Shown here: piece after piece, positions 7,512-15,889 of the stretch
How positions within the stretch are numbered: the first letter of the stretch is position 1
Layout of the letters: the number at the start of each line of letters is the position of its first letter
From: Pedobacter polysacchareus
GTDB lineage: Bacteria; Bacteroidota; Bacteroidia; Sphingobacteriales; Sphingobacteriaceae
Assembly (NCBI RefSeq): GCF_019802255.1
Contig: NZ_JAHYSS010000005.1
Location: 496,001-560,000 of the forward strand
Length of the DNA stretch: 64,000 bases
Direction of reading: 5' to 3'
Translations under genes and position numbers: made by a program
The notes under the pieces: model-generated
Database searches by the model: none
The model's input: only the letters and a program-made list of their open reading frames with translations
What the model was told of the DNA's origin: nothing

Positions 7512-10150
7512 TTAGGGTATTGATACTGATATTTCTGTCCAGCATGGTGATTGATGTGAAAGGGCAGACCATCATTCAGGGGCAAATCAGCAATAAAAAT
7601 GATGGGAAGGCTTTGATCGGAATCAGTGTAACAGTAAAAGAAAAAAATGCCCTTGCCGTATTTGCATTTGCTTCGACCGATTTAAAGGGGAATTATCATT
7701 TAAATTTCAGCAGTAAAGCAGATAGTTTGCTGATTATAATCTCCGGATTGAACATCCAGAGACAATCTATGCTACTGAGTAATACGAGTCAGGTCAGAAA
7801 TTTCAATGTGATTGCTGAAGCGATCAAATTGAAGGAGATTAAGGTAAGCCCTCCTAGAATCCGGCGGCTGAATGATACTCTAAATTACCTGACTGATACC
7901 TTTATTGATCAAAATGACCGTACCATTGGCGATGCCCTAAAAAAAATGCCAGGGATCCTGGTAAAAGATGATGGTTCGATTTTGTACAATAACAAACCGA
8001 TCAGCAAATTTTATATGGAGGGCAAAGACCTGCTGCAGGGGCGTTATGGGATTGCAACAAATAATGTCGCCGCTAAAGACGTGGCTACTGTACAGGTGCT
8101 GGAAAATCATCAACCCATTAAAGCACTCAAAAATAAGGAGTTTAAAGAGGAGGCTGCGATTAATTTGAAGCTGAAGGATAGCGCAAAAGGTATACTGACG
8201 GCAAATGCACAGCTGGGAGCTGGTGCTGCGCCTATGCTGTATCATAATGAATTATCGGCGATGTACTTTGATCAGAATAAGCAGCATATGGATACTTATA
8301 AAGGGAACAATACAGGTAATGAGGTATCAAAGGAACTTCAGTCGTTTTATACGATTGATCAGCCAGTTAAAGAGGGGAGTTCGTTAAACCTGCAGACGCC
8401 GGGACTGCCAGAAATCAGTCAGAAGCGTTATTTATTCAATAGGGCAAATATGGGGACTGTGAATCAGCTATGGGCAACAAAAAACGATTTACAGCTAACT
8501 GCCAATCTGAGTTATATTAATGATCGGCAGGATCGGGAAAGTGCTTCGCGTTCCGTGTATTATTTGCCAGCCGATAGCTTACTTACTGTGGAAGAAACAT
8601 TGGCGGCTACCGAACATATTAATTATTTGGAAGGAACACTGCAGCTAAATGCCAATAAAGACAAGTATTATCTGGACAATACATTTAAATTTATAGGAAA
8701 ATGGAATCAGGCGGAAGGGAAGGTTTTCAACTCTGAACAGCTTTTTCAGGAGTTAAATAAGCCCACATTTCGTGTAGTTAATACCTTCAATACTTTGAAG
8801 AATTATGACCGGGCAACCTGGCGATTTTTCGCTTATCAGGAATATGAAAGTAAGCCTCAGGTATTAAAGATTAAACCTTTATTATACCCTGATTTATTTG
8901 AAAACAGTGCTGCTTATGACTTCATGCGGCAGTCGCTCCATCAGGAAAGTTTCCGTACTCAAAACAAGGTAACTTATAGCTTAAACGCTAAGGCTTTTAA
9001 ACAGAATTATACGGTTGGTTTTAATGCGAATTTACAGCAATTCAGGTCTGCGCTTCAAGGTCTGACTGGAGGAGGTGACTTAAGTAAAATGGTGGATTCC
9101 TTACGCAATGAGCTGAGCTGGAATACTTACGAACTATTTATAAGTCCTGATTATACCTATTCAAAAAACAAGTTGCGTACCACACTTCAACTTCCATTGG
9201 TCTATAATTACTTAGATAGAAATGACAGGCTAAATGGATGGAATTCTGCAACAAAAAAAGTATTCTTTAATCCTTCTTTTTCATTGAGGTATGAATTGAA
9301 TCTGCTTTGGAATTTGACGTTTCGGGCCAGCTTCGGCAATGAATTGGGAGATTTAGCAAATGGATTTACAGGTTATGTATTGCAGTCCTACAGGAGTTTA
9401 TTGAGGAATGAAGGTGCATTGCCGGAAAGAAAAAGTCAGACGTACCATATAGATCTGGCTTATCGGCAGCCCATTCATGAGGTGTTTCTTAACCTAAGCG
9501 CCAGCTATTTCAGAAATACAGCGAATTTGATGTATGGTTATGATTATGAAGGGATCAGAAGTTTAAAAAGAACGTATGAACTTCCGAATGTAAACGATGG
9601 GTATATATGGTCTGGAATTTTGAGCAAAGGAATAGACGCCATTGCCTCTACATTCCGGCTGGAAATGGAATATAACCATTCCAGTGCTTCACAAATCAGC
9701 CAGGGAAAGGTTTTCGATTTTCAAAATGATCAATATAGTATCAAGCCAGCTGTATTAACTAAAATAAAAAAATGGGCAAGCCTATCTTATGCTTATCAAT
9801 ATTTAAGAAGCGTCAATAAGATCGTTCAGGTGGATGATCATTTTAAGCCCATCAGCAGGAGTATTCAAAGGGGGCAGCTGAGTATTTTTCCATCAAAAAG
9901 CTGGACTGTTAATCTGGCTATGGAGCAGTTTTATAACAACTCGATTTCCTGCGCCAGCAAGTCGATGAAGTTTGCTGATCTGGCTACAAAATATACTTAT
10001 AGGCGTGTGGAATTTAATCTGGAATATAGCAATGTGTTTAATGTAAAAGAGTATGCATCTCTGGTCTATAATGAGTTGAGCACGTATTACACGACTTATA
10101 AGCTAAGGCCAGCACAGATCTTGCTGAAGGTTCGATTCAAGATAAAATAA
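7508..10150 (+). CDS. Outer-membrane beta-barrel protein with carboxypeptidase-like regulatory domain
   Basis: 880 aa. A signal peptide (MIRVLILIFLSSMVIDVKGQ) is followed by a CarboxypepD-reg-like fold (about 20-105; IIQGQISNKNDGKALIGISV). A plug-like part comes next (about 110-230; TIGDALKKMPGILVKDDGSI, later KEFKEEAAINLKLKD), then a long region rich in aromatic-ended strands typical of an outer-membrane barrel, ending in LLKVRFKIK. It resembles TonB-dependent-receptor-like proteins without a clear TonB box. It is coupled to the GLPGLI gene by a 4-base overlap, and the pair probably form one complex; this is inferred from their usual co-occurrence. No substrate can be assigned. Confidence 0.85.
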   Translation: MIRVLILIFLSSMVIDVKGQTIIQGQISNKNDGKALIGISVTVKEKNALAVFAFASTDLKGNYHLNFSSKADSLLIIISGLNIQRQSMLLSNTSQVRNFNVIAEAIKLKEIKVSPPRIRRLNDTLNYLTDTFIDQNDRTIGDALKKMPGILVKDDGSILYNNKPISKFYMEGKDLLQGRYGIATNNVAAKDVATVQVLENHQPIKALKNKEFKEEAAINLKLKDSAKGILTANAQLGAGAAPMLYHNELSAMYFDQNKQHMDTYKGNNTGNEVSKELQSFYTIDQPVKEGSSLNLQTPGLPEISQKRYLFNRANMGTVNQLWATKNDLQLTANLSYINDRQDRESASRSVYYLPADSLLTVEETLAATEHINYLEGTLQLNANKDKYYLDNTFKFIGKWNQAEGKVFNSEQLFQELNKPTFRVVNTFNTLKNYDRATWRFFAYQEYESKPQVLKIKPLLYPDLFENSAAYDFMRQSLHQESFRTQNKVTYSLNAKAFKQNYTVGFNANLQQFRSALQGLTGGGDLSKMVDSLRNELSWNTYELFISPDYTYSKNKLRTTLQLPLVYNYLDRNDRLNGWNSATKKVFFNPSFSLRYELNLLWNLTFRASFGNELGDLANGFTGYVLQSYRSLLRNEGALPERKSQTYHIDLAYRQPIHEVFLNLSASYFRNTANLMYGYDYEGIRSLKRTYELPNVNDGYIWSGILSKGIDAIASTFRLEMEYNHSSASQISQGKVFDFQNDQYSIKPAVLTKIKKWASLSYAYQYLRSVNKIVQVDDHFKPISRSIQRGQLSIFPSKSWTVNLAMEQFYNNSISCASKSMKFADLATKYTYRRVEFNLEYSNVFNVKEYASLVYNELSTYYTTYKLRPAQILLKVRFKIK

Positions 10151-10153
10151 TTT

Positions 10154-10184
10154 TTGCTGGTCTATAAAAATAGTCGTAAGTTTA
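10154..10184 (+). promoter_or_regulatory. Promoter with embedded BlaI-type operator O3 (blaI autoregulation)
   Basis: TTG at 10154-10156, GTCTA-N6-TAGTC at 10160-10175 and TAAGTTTA at 10177-10184. Every offset equals that of the promoter at 6608-6638 (operator +6, -7 box +23 from TTG). One half-site is imperfect (TAGTC for TAGAC), as is common for autoregulatory sites. The -7 box ends only four bases before the ATG at 10189, so the transcript would be nearly leaderless. Confidence 0.6.
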
Positions 10185-10188
10185 TTAA

Positions 10189-10575
10189 ATGGAAAAAGGA
10201 GCGCAATTGACGAGGGCAGAAGAGCAGATCATGCAGGTGTTGTGGACCCTCAATGAAGGTACCGTGCAGGAAATTCGTGATCAACTGGAAGATCCAAAGC
10301 CTGCAAGAACGACCGTGTCTACCGTGTTGACCATCTTAGAGAACAAGGGCTTTGTTTCCCATAATAGTTTAGGCAGAACGAATGTATATGCGCCTTTAGT
10401 GGCTAAAGAAGTTTATTCAAAATCTCAATTGTCTGGTTTGCTTAGAAATTACTTCAACAATTCATTTGCGGCGATGACTTCTTTCTTTGCGAAAGAAAAT
10501 AATTATACCATTGAAGAACTCGACCTGCTCATCAGAGATACAAAAGATCAATTGAAAAAAGAAGAAGAAAAATAA
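10189..10575 (+). CDS. BlaI/MecI-family transcriptional repressor
   Basis: 128 aa with the winged-helix fold of the BlaI/MecI/CopY family: LTRAEEQIMQVLWTLNEGTV at the N-terminus, ARTTVSTVLTILENKGFVSH as recognition helix and wing, and a C-terminal dimerisation helix (FAKENNYTIEELDLLIRDT). Family members dimerise on palindromes and are inactivated by cleavage triggered by an M56 protease, which is the next gene. The stop lies three bases before that gene's first ATG. Predicted operators lie before this gene and before the GLPGLI operon. The inducing signal is unknown; no beta-lactamase is present. Confidence 0.92.
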   Translation: MEKGAQLTRAEEQIMQVLWTLNEGTVQEIRDQLEDPKPARTTVSTVLTILENKGFVSHNSLGRTNVYAPLVAKEVYSKSQLSGLLRNYFNNSFAAMTSFFAKENNYTIEELDLLIRDTKDQLKKEEEK

Positions 10576-10578
10576 TTG

Positions 10579-11892
10579 ATGATGGAACAGTTAGCACTAT
10601 ATCTTTTAAAATCTACGGTATGCATCAGCGGATTTCTAGGTGTGTACTGGTGTTTTTTAAAAAACGAGACTTTCTACCGCTTTAATCGATATTTCTTGCT
10701 GGCTGGCTTATTAACAGCAGCTTTGCTGCCATTTTACACCTATACTTTTAAAGTAAATTCTGTTCCCAATGTGGCTGTTTTACCCGCCTCTAGCCCAAGT
10801 GCTATCGTCCAAACTACTGCTGGATCACCTTTAATTTACCTGTTTTTAATTGTGGTCTATGCACTAGGAATTGTGTTTTTTGGGCTTCGTTATTTTATAG
10901 GTTTAAGCAAGCTGAAAAGTCTGATTCGTAAGTATGGATTTACGGAAATGAAGGGCTATAGATTGGTCAAAACAAATGATTTGAAGTCGTCATTTTCAGT
11001 TTTTAATTATATCCTTGTGAATGGTTCTGCTGAGACTTCGGAAATAGAAAAGAAACTGATTTTTGAGCATGAGCTGGCTCATGTAAAGCAATTCCACTGG
11101 CTGGATCTGCTGCTATCTCAATTGCTTTGTGTTTTTCAATGGTTCAATCCGTTGGTATGGGTATATACTTTTTGTATCAAGCAGAATCATGAATTTCTTG
11201 CAGATACTGCGGTATTGGCAAAAGGAAATCCGGTAGGATTGTACCGTGCTGCATTGCTGAACCATAGTTTGGGGACACCGATATTTGCTTTGTCGAGTTA
11301 TTTTGCACATTACGATAAATTGAAGCGTGTTAAAATGATGACGAAGGCTGCTTCTGCATCGACAAAAAAGCTGATCGTTCTGGTGTTACTTCCGCTGCTC
11401 GCGGTCTTTCTCTGGGCCTTCGCGAAACCTATATTTGTAACTGTTCCAGATGTACGTGCCAGGGGCTTGGCAACTTCAAGGGGTATAGTTTCGAATGCAG
11501 CAAGTTCAGAGGTAACAGCTCCAGGGTATGCGAGGCAAGAGGTTTTAGCCGATACTGCTCAGGTAAAGCCGCAAAAGAAGGCGAGTACTGTGATTAAAGT
11601 TGAGTCAAAGGAAGTCGAAATGAAGCCTAAGGAACCGGCTCCAGTCATCCTGGAGGCCACCTTGTTACCTACTGTTTCCGACGATATGGTGGTTTCTCCA
11701 GTAAAAACCACCGCAATTAAACCAAGTGTTCTGGTTTATCTGGATGGCCAGGAGATTCACTATGAAATCAACCAGATTAAATCGGAGACAATTGAATCTA
11801 TACATGTTTTGAAGGGCACTTCAGCCACTGATCTTTATGGCGAGCGTGGTAAAGATGGAGTGGTCATCATTACTTCTAAGAAACAGCTGTAG
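10579..11892 (+). CDS. M56-family (BlaR1-like) membrane metalloprotease with plug-like C-terminal tail
   Basis: 437 aa from ATG 10579; a second ATG follows at 10582. Membrane segments lie near the N-terminus (LYLLKSTVCISGFLGVYW), at residues 37-53, around 85-105, and near 260. The zinc motif HELAH sits near residue 165 (FEHELAHVKQFHWLD) in the cytosolic loop, as in BlaR1. BlaR1's penicillin-binding sensor domain is missing. After a low-complexity linker the tail is TonB-plug-like (VLYVLDGQE-type strand, then LKGTSATDLYGERGKDGVVI). Known family logic: signal sensing activates the protease, which leads to BlaI loss. The tail as sensor or docking piece is my inference. Confidence 0.88.
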   Translation: MMEQLALYLLKSTVCISGFLGVYWCFLKNETFYRFNRYFLLAGLLTAALLPFYTYTFKVNSVPNVAVLPASSPSAIVQTTAGSPLIYLFLIVVYALGIVFFGLRYFIGLSKLKSLIRKYGFTEMKGYRLVKTNDLKSSFSVFNYILVNGSAETSEIEKKLIFEHELAHVKQFHWLDLLLSQLLCVFQWFNPLVWVYTFCIKQNHEFLADTAVLAKGNPVGLYRAALLNHSLGTPIFALSSYFAHYDKLKRVKMMTKAASASTKKLIVLVLLPLLAVFLWAFAKPIFVTVPDVRARGLATSRGIVSNAASSEVTAPGYARQEVLADTAQVKPQKKASTVIKVESKEVEMKPKEPAPVILEATLLPTVSDDMVVSPVKTTAIKPSVLVYLDGQEIHYEINQIKSETIESIHVLKGTSATDLYGERGKDGVVIITSKKQL

Positions 11893-11938
11893 CCTGCTGG
11901 AATAATTGAGATTTTTATTTCAAATTCACTGTGTGTAA

Positions 11939-12193
11939 GTAGCATTACATCATGGTACCGAATGGACAGTAGCAGAAGATGCATTGGCTTTTCTAACAGA
12001 TGCTGCTTTAGTGGGCCGTCATACAATGTCTCAGCAGCAAAGATGGCCAAAAGCAGATACGGATACTGAATTAGCCCATAAATTAGGGGAGTCTATTTGG
12101 TGGCTAATTGTTTTTGCGGATAGGATGGACATTAATATAGAAGTAGCAATAGAAGGATTTCTTAGCAAAACCGAGCAGATGCTCAAAAAATAA
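11939..12193 (+). pseudogene. 5'-truncated remnant of a MazG-like (nucleotide pyrophosphohydrolase-type) gene
   Basis: The frame opens directly after an in-frame TAA (11936-11938) and reads VALHHGTEWTVAEDALAFL, continuing about 85 residues to 12193 without a good start codon; the only possible start inside is TTG at 11984. The helical pattern ELAHKLGESIWWLIVFADRM resembles all-alpha MazG-like NTP pyrophosphatases. The N-terminal part seems to have been lost. It lies between the M56 gene and the catalase gene, and no other gene is visible in 11893-12351. The family assignment is tentative; the loss of a start is seen directly. Confidence 0.5.
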
Positions 12194-12351
12194 TCAGCGG
12201 ATAAACCGGCTTAATTTAAGCACTCGGGAAAGCCTTGGAAATTATTAATTTTCAAGATTTCTCTTTTAAGATTCTTCCTAAAACAATTTTTCGCGTTGTC
12301 AGTTCTATAGTAAAGCTTAACAAAACACATCTTCATTCAATTAAAAACATA

Positions 12352-14541
12352 ATGGCAAAGCACAAATCTCCGGGAAAGCCGGGAAATCAACCTGAAAACG
12401 AAAAAACGAAGGATTTGCAAGCGAATTTGGCGGATGCATCCGGGGAGTTTATGACTACCGATCATGGTGTCCGAATTAATGACGATCAAAATTCACTAAA
12501 AGCAGGGGAGCGGGGAGCAACCTTACTGGAAGATTTCATCTTAAGGGAGAAAATCACTCATTTTGATCATGAGCGAATTCCTGAGCGTATTGTACATGCA
12601 CGTGGCTCAGGAGCACATGGGGTATTTAAATTATATGAATCCCAATCTGCTTTCACCAAAGCACATTTTCTAAATGATACCACAACGGAAACGCCTGTTT
12701 TTGTAAGATTTTCCACTGTTGCGGGATCCAGAGGCTCTACAGATTTGGCGAGAGATGTAAGAGGATTTGCAGTTAAATTTTATACACAGCAGGGGAATTT
12801 TGATTTGGTAGGAAATAACATGCCGGTTTTCTTTATACAGGATGCGATGAAATTTCCGGATTTAGTTCATGCAGTAAAGCCAGAGCCAGATAATGAAATG
12901 CCGCAGGCAGCCTCAGCACATGATACTTTCTGGGACTTTATCTCTTTGATGCCTGAATCGGCACACATGATCATGTGGGCGATGAGTGATCGGGCAATTC
13001 CAAGAAGCTTAAGAATGATGGAAGGATTTGGCGTACATACCTTCAGGTTCATTAATGAAAAAGGAGAAGGATGTTTTGTTAAGTTTCACTGGAAACCTTT
13101 ATTGGGTGTCCATTCTGTGGCATGGGATGAGGCTCAAAATATCTCGGGTAAAGATTCAGATTTTCATCGAAGAGATTTATGGGAAGCCATTGAAAGCGGT
13201 GCTTTTCCGGAATGGGAGCTGGGCGTTCAAATTGTTCCGGAAGCGGACGAGTTTAAGTTTGAATTTGATCTGTTGGATCCTACCAAACTTATCCCTGAAG
13301 AATTAGTTCCGGTGCAGCGTATTGGAAAAATGACCTTAAACCGCAACCCTGATAATTTCTTTGCAGAAACAGAACAGGTAGCCTTTCATGTAGGTCATAT
13401 TGTTCCAGGAATAGATTTCAGCAATGATCCATTGATGCAAGGGAGATTGTTTTCTTATACAGACACCCAATTAATCAGACTTGGCGGGCCTAATTTCCAC
13501 GAGATTCCAATTAACAGGCCTATTGTTCCTGTACATAACAATCAGCGCGATGGATTTATGCGTCAAACGATTAACAAGGGGAAAACAAGTTACGGCCCGA
13601 ATTCTCTTGGCAACAATGACCCACAGCAGGCTAAGGCAGCTGATGGAGGTTTTACCTCTTATCAGGAACGTATAGATGCTAAAAAAGTCAGAGCAAGAAG
13701 CAAGAGCTTCTTTGACCATTTTAGCCAGGCCACATTGTTCTTTAACAGCCAGTCTGATCCTGAAAAGAACCACATTACTGATGCTTTAAGTTTTGAGCTT
13801 GGAAAAGTAAAAACAGTAGCAATACGGGAAAGAATGGTAGGTATTTTGACTAAAATTAATCAGAAACTCGCAGCAGATGTGGCTTTAGCCCTGGGACTGG
13901 ACACACCTAAAGGCCCTCAGCAACCCATCAACCATAGCGTTCCTGCTGATGGTAAGCAAGCTGATTTTGAGCCAATATCGGTTAAAAGTACGCTGGAAAA
14001 ATCTGGGGCACTGAGCATGGCTAATACCGTTAAAAATACCATTAAGACCAGGAAAGTGGCTTTCCTAGTCGCTGATGGAGTAGATTCTAAGTCTTTGGAT
14101 ACAGTTAAGAAAGCATTGCTTGCTGCAGGTGGAGTAGTCGAAATCATTGCACCGAAACTGGGTGCAGTCAAAGCTTCAGATGGAACTCAATTTCCTGTTG
14201 ATCAGAGCTTTTTAACTGCGGCCTCTGTACTTTATGATGCAGTTTATGTGCCAGGTGGAAAAGACAGCGCTGAAACTCTTAAAGGAGAGGCGAATGCCAT
14301 TCATTTTTTGAATGAAGCTTTCAAACATTGCAAAGCGATTGCAGTGGATCAGCAAGCTGTAAAATTATTAGAGCTGACCTATATATCAGGAAAACTACCT
14401 AAGGATGCAAAAGATCAAACCGTAATTCAGGAAGGACTTGTTGTGGAAGGAGATGCAGAATTGCTGGCCAAACAATTTATATTGGCCATCTCGCAGCATC
14501 GTTTTTGGGAACGGGAAAAACCAAGAAAAGTTCCTGCATAA
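12352..14541 (+). CDS. katE: Large-subunit (clade 2, HPII-type) catalase with C-terminal DJ-1/PfpI-like domain
   Basis: 729 aa from ATG 12352 (MAKHKSPGKPGNQPENEK); the frame is open further upstream but those residues have no catalase similarity. Catalytic His is at residue 82 (RIPERIVHARGSGAHG), Asn at 155 (DLVGNNMPVFF), and the proximal heme Tyr lies near 369 (RLFSYTDTQLIRLGGPNF). After about residue 560 a flavodoxin/DJ-1-like domain follows (TRKVAFLVADGVD, later VPGGKDSAETL), as in E. coli HPII (753 aa). It decomposes hydrogen peroxide in the cytosol and is monofunctional and heme-dependent. A strong terminator follows, and a convergent ankyrin gene lies next, a pairing also known for other catalases. 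Confidence 0.96.
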   Translation: MAKHKSPGKPGNQPENEKTKDLQANLADASGEFMTTDHGVRINDDQNSLKAGERGATLLEDFILREKITHFDHERIPERIVHARGSGAHGVFKLYESQSAFTKAHFLNDTTTETPVFVRFSTVAGSRGSTDLARDVRGFAVKFYTQQGNFDLVGNNMPVFFIQDAMKFPDLVHAVKPEPDNEMPQAASAHDTFWDFISLMPESAHMIMWAMSDRAIPRSLRMMEGFGVHTFRFINEKGEGCFVKFHWKPLLGVHSVAWDEAQNISGKDSDFHRRDLWEAIESGAFPEWELGVQIVPEADEFKFEFDLLDPTKLIPEELVPVQRIGKMTLNRNPDNFFAETEQVAFHVGHIVPGIDFSNDPLMQGRLFSYTDTQLIRLGGPNFHEIPINRPIVPVHNNQRDGFMRQTINKGKTSYGPNSLGNNDPQQAKAADGGFTSYQERIDAKKVRARSKSFFDHFSQATLFFNSQSDPEKNHITDALSFELGKVKTVAIRERMVGILTKINQKLAADVALALGLDTPKGPQQPINHSVPADGKQADFEPISVKSTLEKSGALSMANTVKNTIKTRKVAFLVADGVDSKSLDTVKKALLAAGGVVEIIAPKLGAVKASDGTQFPVDQSFLTAASVLYDAVYVPGGKDSAETLKGEANAIHFLNEAFKHCKAIAVDQQAVKLLELTYISGKLPKDAKDQTVIQEGLVVEGDAELLAKQFILAISQHRFWEREKPRKVPA

Positions 14542-14557
14542 TTTGAACAGAAAATAA

Positions 14558-14590
14558 AAATGCCCGGTCATAATGGCCGGGCATTTCTTT
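14558..14590 (+). terminator. Rho-independent terminator of the catalase gene
   Basis: A perfect 10-bp stem (14558-14567 with 14577-14586), GC-rich, with a 9-base loop and a T-rich tail. It separates the catalase gene from the convergent ankyrin gene and could serve both. Confidence 0.85.
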
Positions 14591-14606
14591 TATAAGAACT
14601 GCGGAT

Positions 14607-15110
14607 TTAAAATTGCTCTATTATGCTAATGGCTTCTTCATTTCCCTGCTGTGCGGCATGATCCAACACCGACAAGCCACGAAAATCCAGGATATCTTTA
14701 TCAGCACCTTTGGTTAATAATAATTTTAGGACCTCATTTCTGCCAAACATTGCAGCGAACATGAGGGCCGTCCCACCATTGCCATGTTGTAGGTTAAGGT
14801 CTGCACCATGATGAATCAGCAGCTCCGCAATATTAAGGTATCCTTTAAAGGATACGCCCATTAACGCAGTATTGCCGCCCATATCTTGTGAATCTAGCAA
14901 TGCACCATTTTCAATCAATAACTTTACAGCTTCATATTGATTATTATAACAGGAAATAATAAGTGGGGTATATCCTTTCTCATCACTTGCATTCAAGTCA
15001 GCTTTTAGTCGAATTAATTCTTGGAGTACTTCAATGTTCCCAATTCGGGAAGCATGAATGGTAGTTTGAGGATTATGGATCATATGTGTAAGCATTATTA
15101 ACGAAGTCAT
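14607..15110 (-). CDS. Ankyrin-repeat protein
   Basis: 167 aa made almost wholly of four ankyrin repeats (for example DEKGYTPLIISCYNNQYEAV, MGGNTALMGVSFKGYLNIAE, GNGGTALMFAAMFGRNEVLK, FRGLSVLDHAAQQGNEEAIS). No signal peptide or membrane segment is seen, so it is probably a cytosolic protein-binding module. In other bacteria an ankyrin gene (AnkB type) lies beside a catalase gene and is needed for full catalase activity. The convergent placement with the large catalase here fits a similar helper role, but that is inference. The start could also be one of the later Met codons (residues 6 or 10). Confidence 0.88.
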   Translation of the reverse strand: MTSLIMLTHMIHNPQTTIHASRIGNIEVLQELIRLKADLNASDEKGYTPLIISCYNNQYEAVKLLIENGALLDSQDMGGNTALMGVSFKGYLNIAELLIHHGADLNLQHGNGGTALMFAAMFGRNEVLKLLLTKGADKDILDFRGLSVLDHAAQQGNEEAISIIEQF

Positions 15111-15152
15111 CAGGTATTACAAGTCTTAAAAAACTGAATTTCATCAGTGGAT

Positions 15153-15184
15153 ACAAAGCTGGAAATTAAGCTTCCCAGCTTTGT
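15153..15184 (-). terminator. Hairpin downstream of DUF2383 gene
   Basis: A perfect 10-bp stem (15153-15162 with 15175-15184) and 12-base loop lie 20 bases beyond the stop of the minus-strand DUF2383 gene. The T-tail is weak. Confidence 0.55.
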
Positions 15185-15204
15185 AAATTGGTCTATTTAA
15201 TAAA

Positions 15205-15669
15205 TTAACTGGTGATTTTTGCAGCGTCTCTCAGCGCTTTAATCGCGTCATGGGCTGCTTTAATATCCTGTGCTTGTCTGCTCACTATCTCTAAAGCTTC
15301 ACCAGTCAATTCGCCTTTTTCCAGGGCCAGCGCGTATGCCGCTTTAATCGCATCTTCGCCACGCTCAGCTTCAGAAAGAATGCTCGCACGGTCGCTGCCA
15401 CCAAAAAGAGATTTTACATCTATCCATGCCCTATGTAAAGTACCTGCAACACTGTTGCCTGTTTCAATATCTTCTCCATTGGCAGCAACAATAGCAGTCA
15501 GCTCCTGGCTGAATTTTCTGCTCTGGCTGCTATACTCTTGAAAGATTGCTTTTAAATCTACATGCTCATCTTTAATGTCGGCAATTGCTTTTTCAAATCC
15601 CGCCACTCGGTCATTGTTGATTTCTGTCAGATCGTTTAATATCGATATTGATTTTTCTGTTACATTCAT
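15205..15669 (-). CDS. PA2169-family four-helix-bundle protein (DUF2383)
   Basis: 154 aa, all helical. Pattern features: ILNDLTEINNDRVAGFEKA at the N-terminus, QEYSSQSRKFSQELTAIV in the second helix, and AGTLHRAWIDVKSLFGG in the middle, which is the family signature. It is ferritin-like in fold by family knowledge, with unknown function, often expressed under stress. A paralogue lies at 36108-36563 and shares the LHR(A/T)WIDIK core. The start ATG is preceded by an AT-rich 220-base gap shared with the divergent YihY/BrkB gene, in which I see no other gene. Confidence 0.85.
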   Translation of the reverse strand: MNVTEKSISILNDLTEINNDRVAGFEKAIADIKDEHVDLKAIFQEYSSQSRKFSQELTAIVAANGEDIETGNSVAGTLHRAWIDVKSLFGGSDRASILSEAERGEDAIKAAYALALEKGELTGEALEIVSRQAQDIKAAHDAIKALRDAAKITS

Positions 15670-15889
15670 AGTAGTAGTTTTTTTGTTGAACCCCTAGAAC
15701 ACTCCGTAAACCCAAGTGGTTTTAAAATAAAGATTTTTTTAACCTTTAGCCAACTGCTTTTTGATGCCAGTATAGTTAGATCTGGCTTAACTATAATACG
15801 TCGAATGAAGATAAACGAAAACATATTTGCTTTTTAACGAGTTATAGATTGAACTGATATCGCAATTGAAAGCCAGATTCGACTAAATT

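Noticed and set aside
10189..11892. Beta-lactam resistance operon
   Set aside because: The repressor/protease pair resembles BlaI/BlaR1, but there is no beta-lactamase and no penicillin-binding sensor domain.
12867..13773. Several open frames inside the catalase gene on both strands
   Set aside because: Shadows of a strongly conserved gene.
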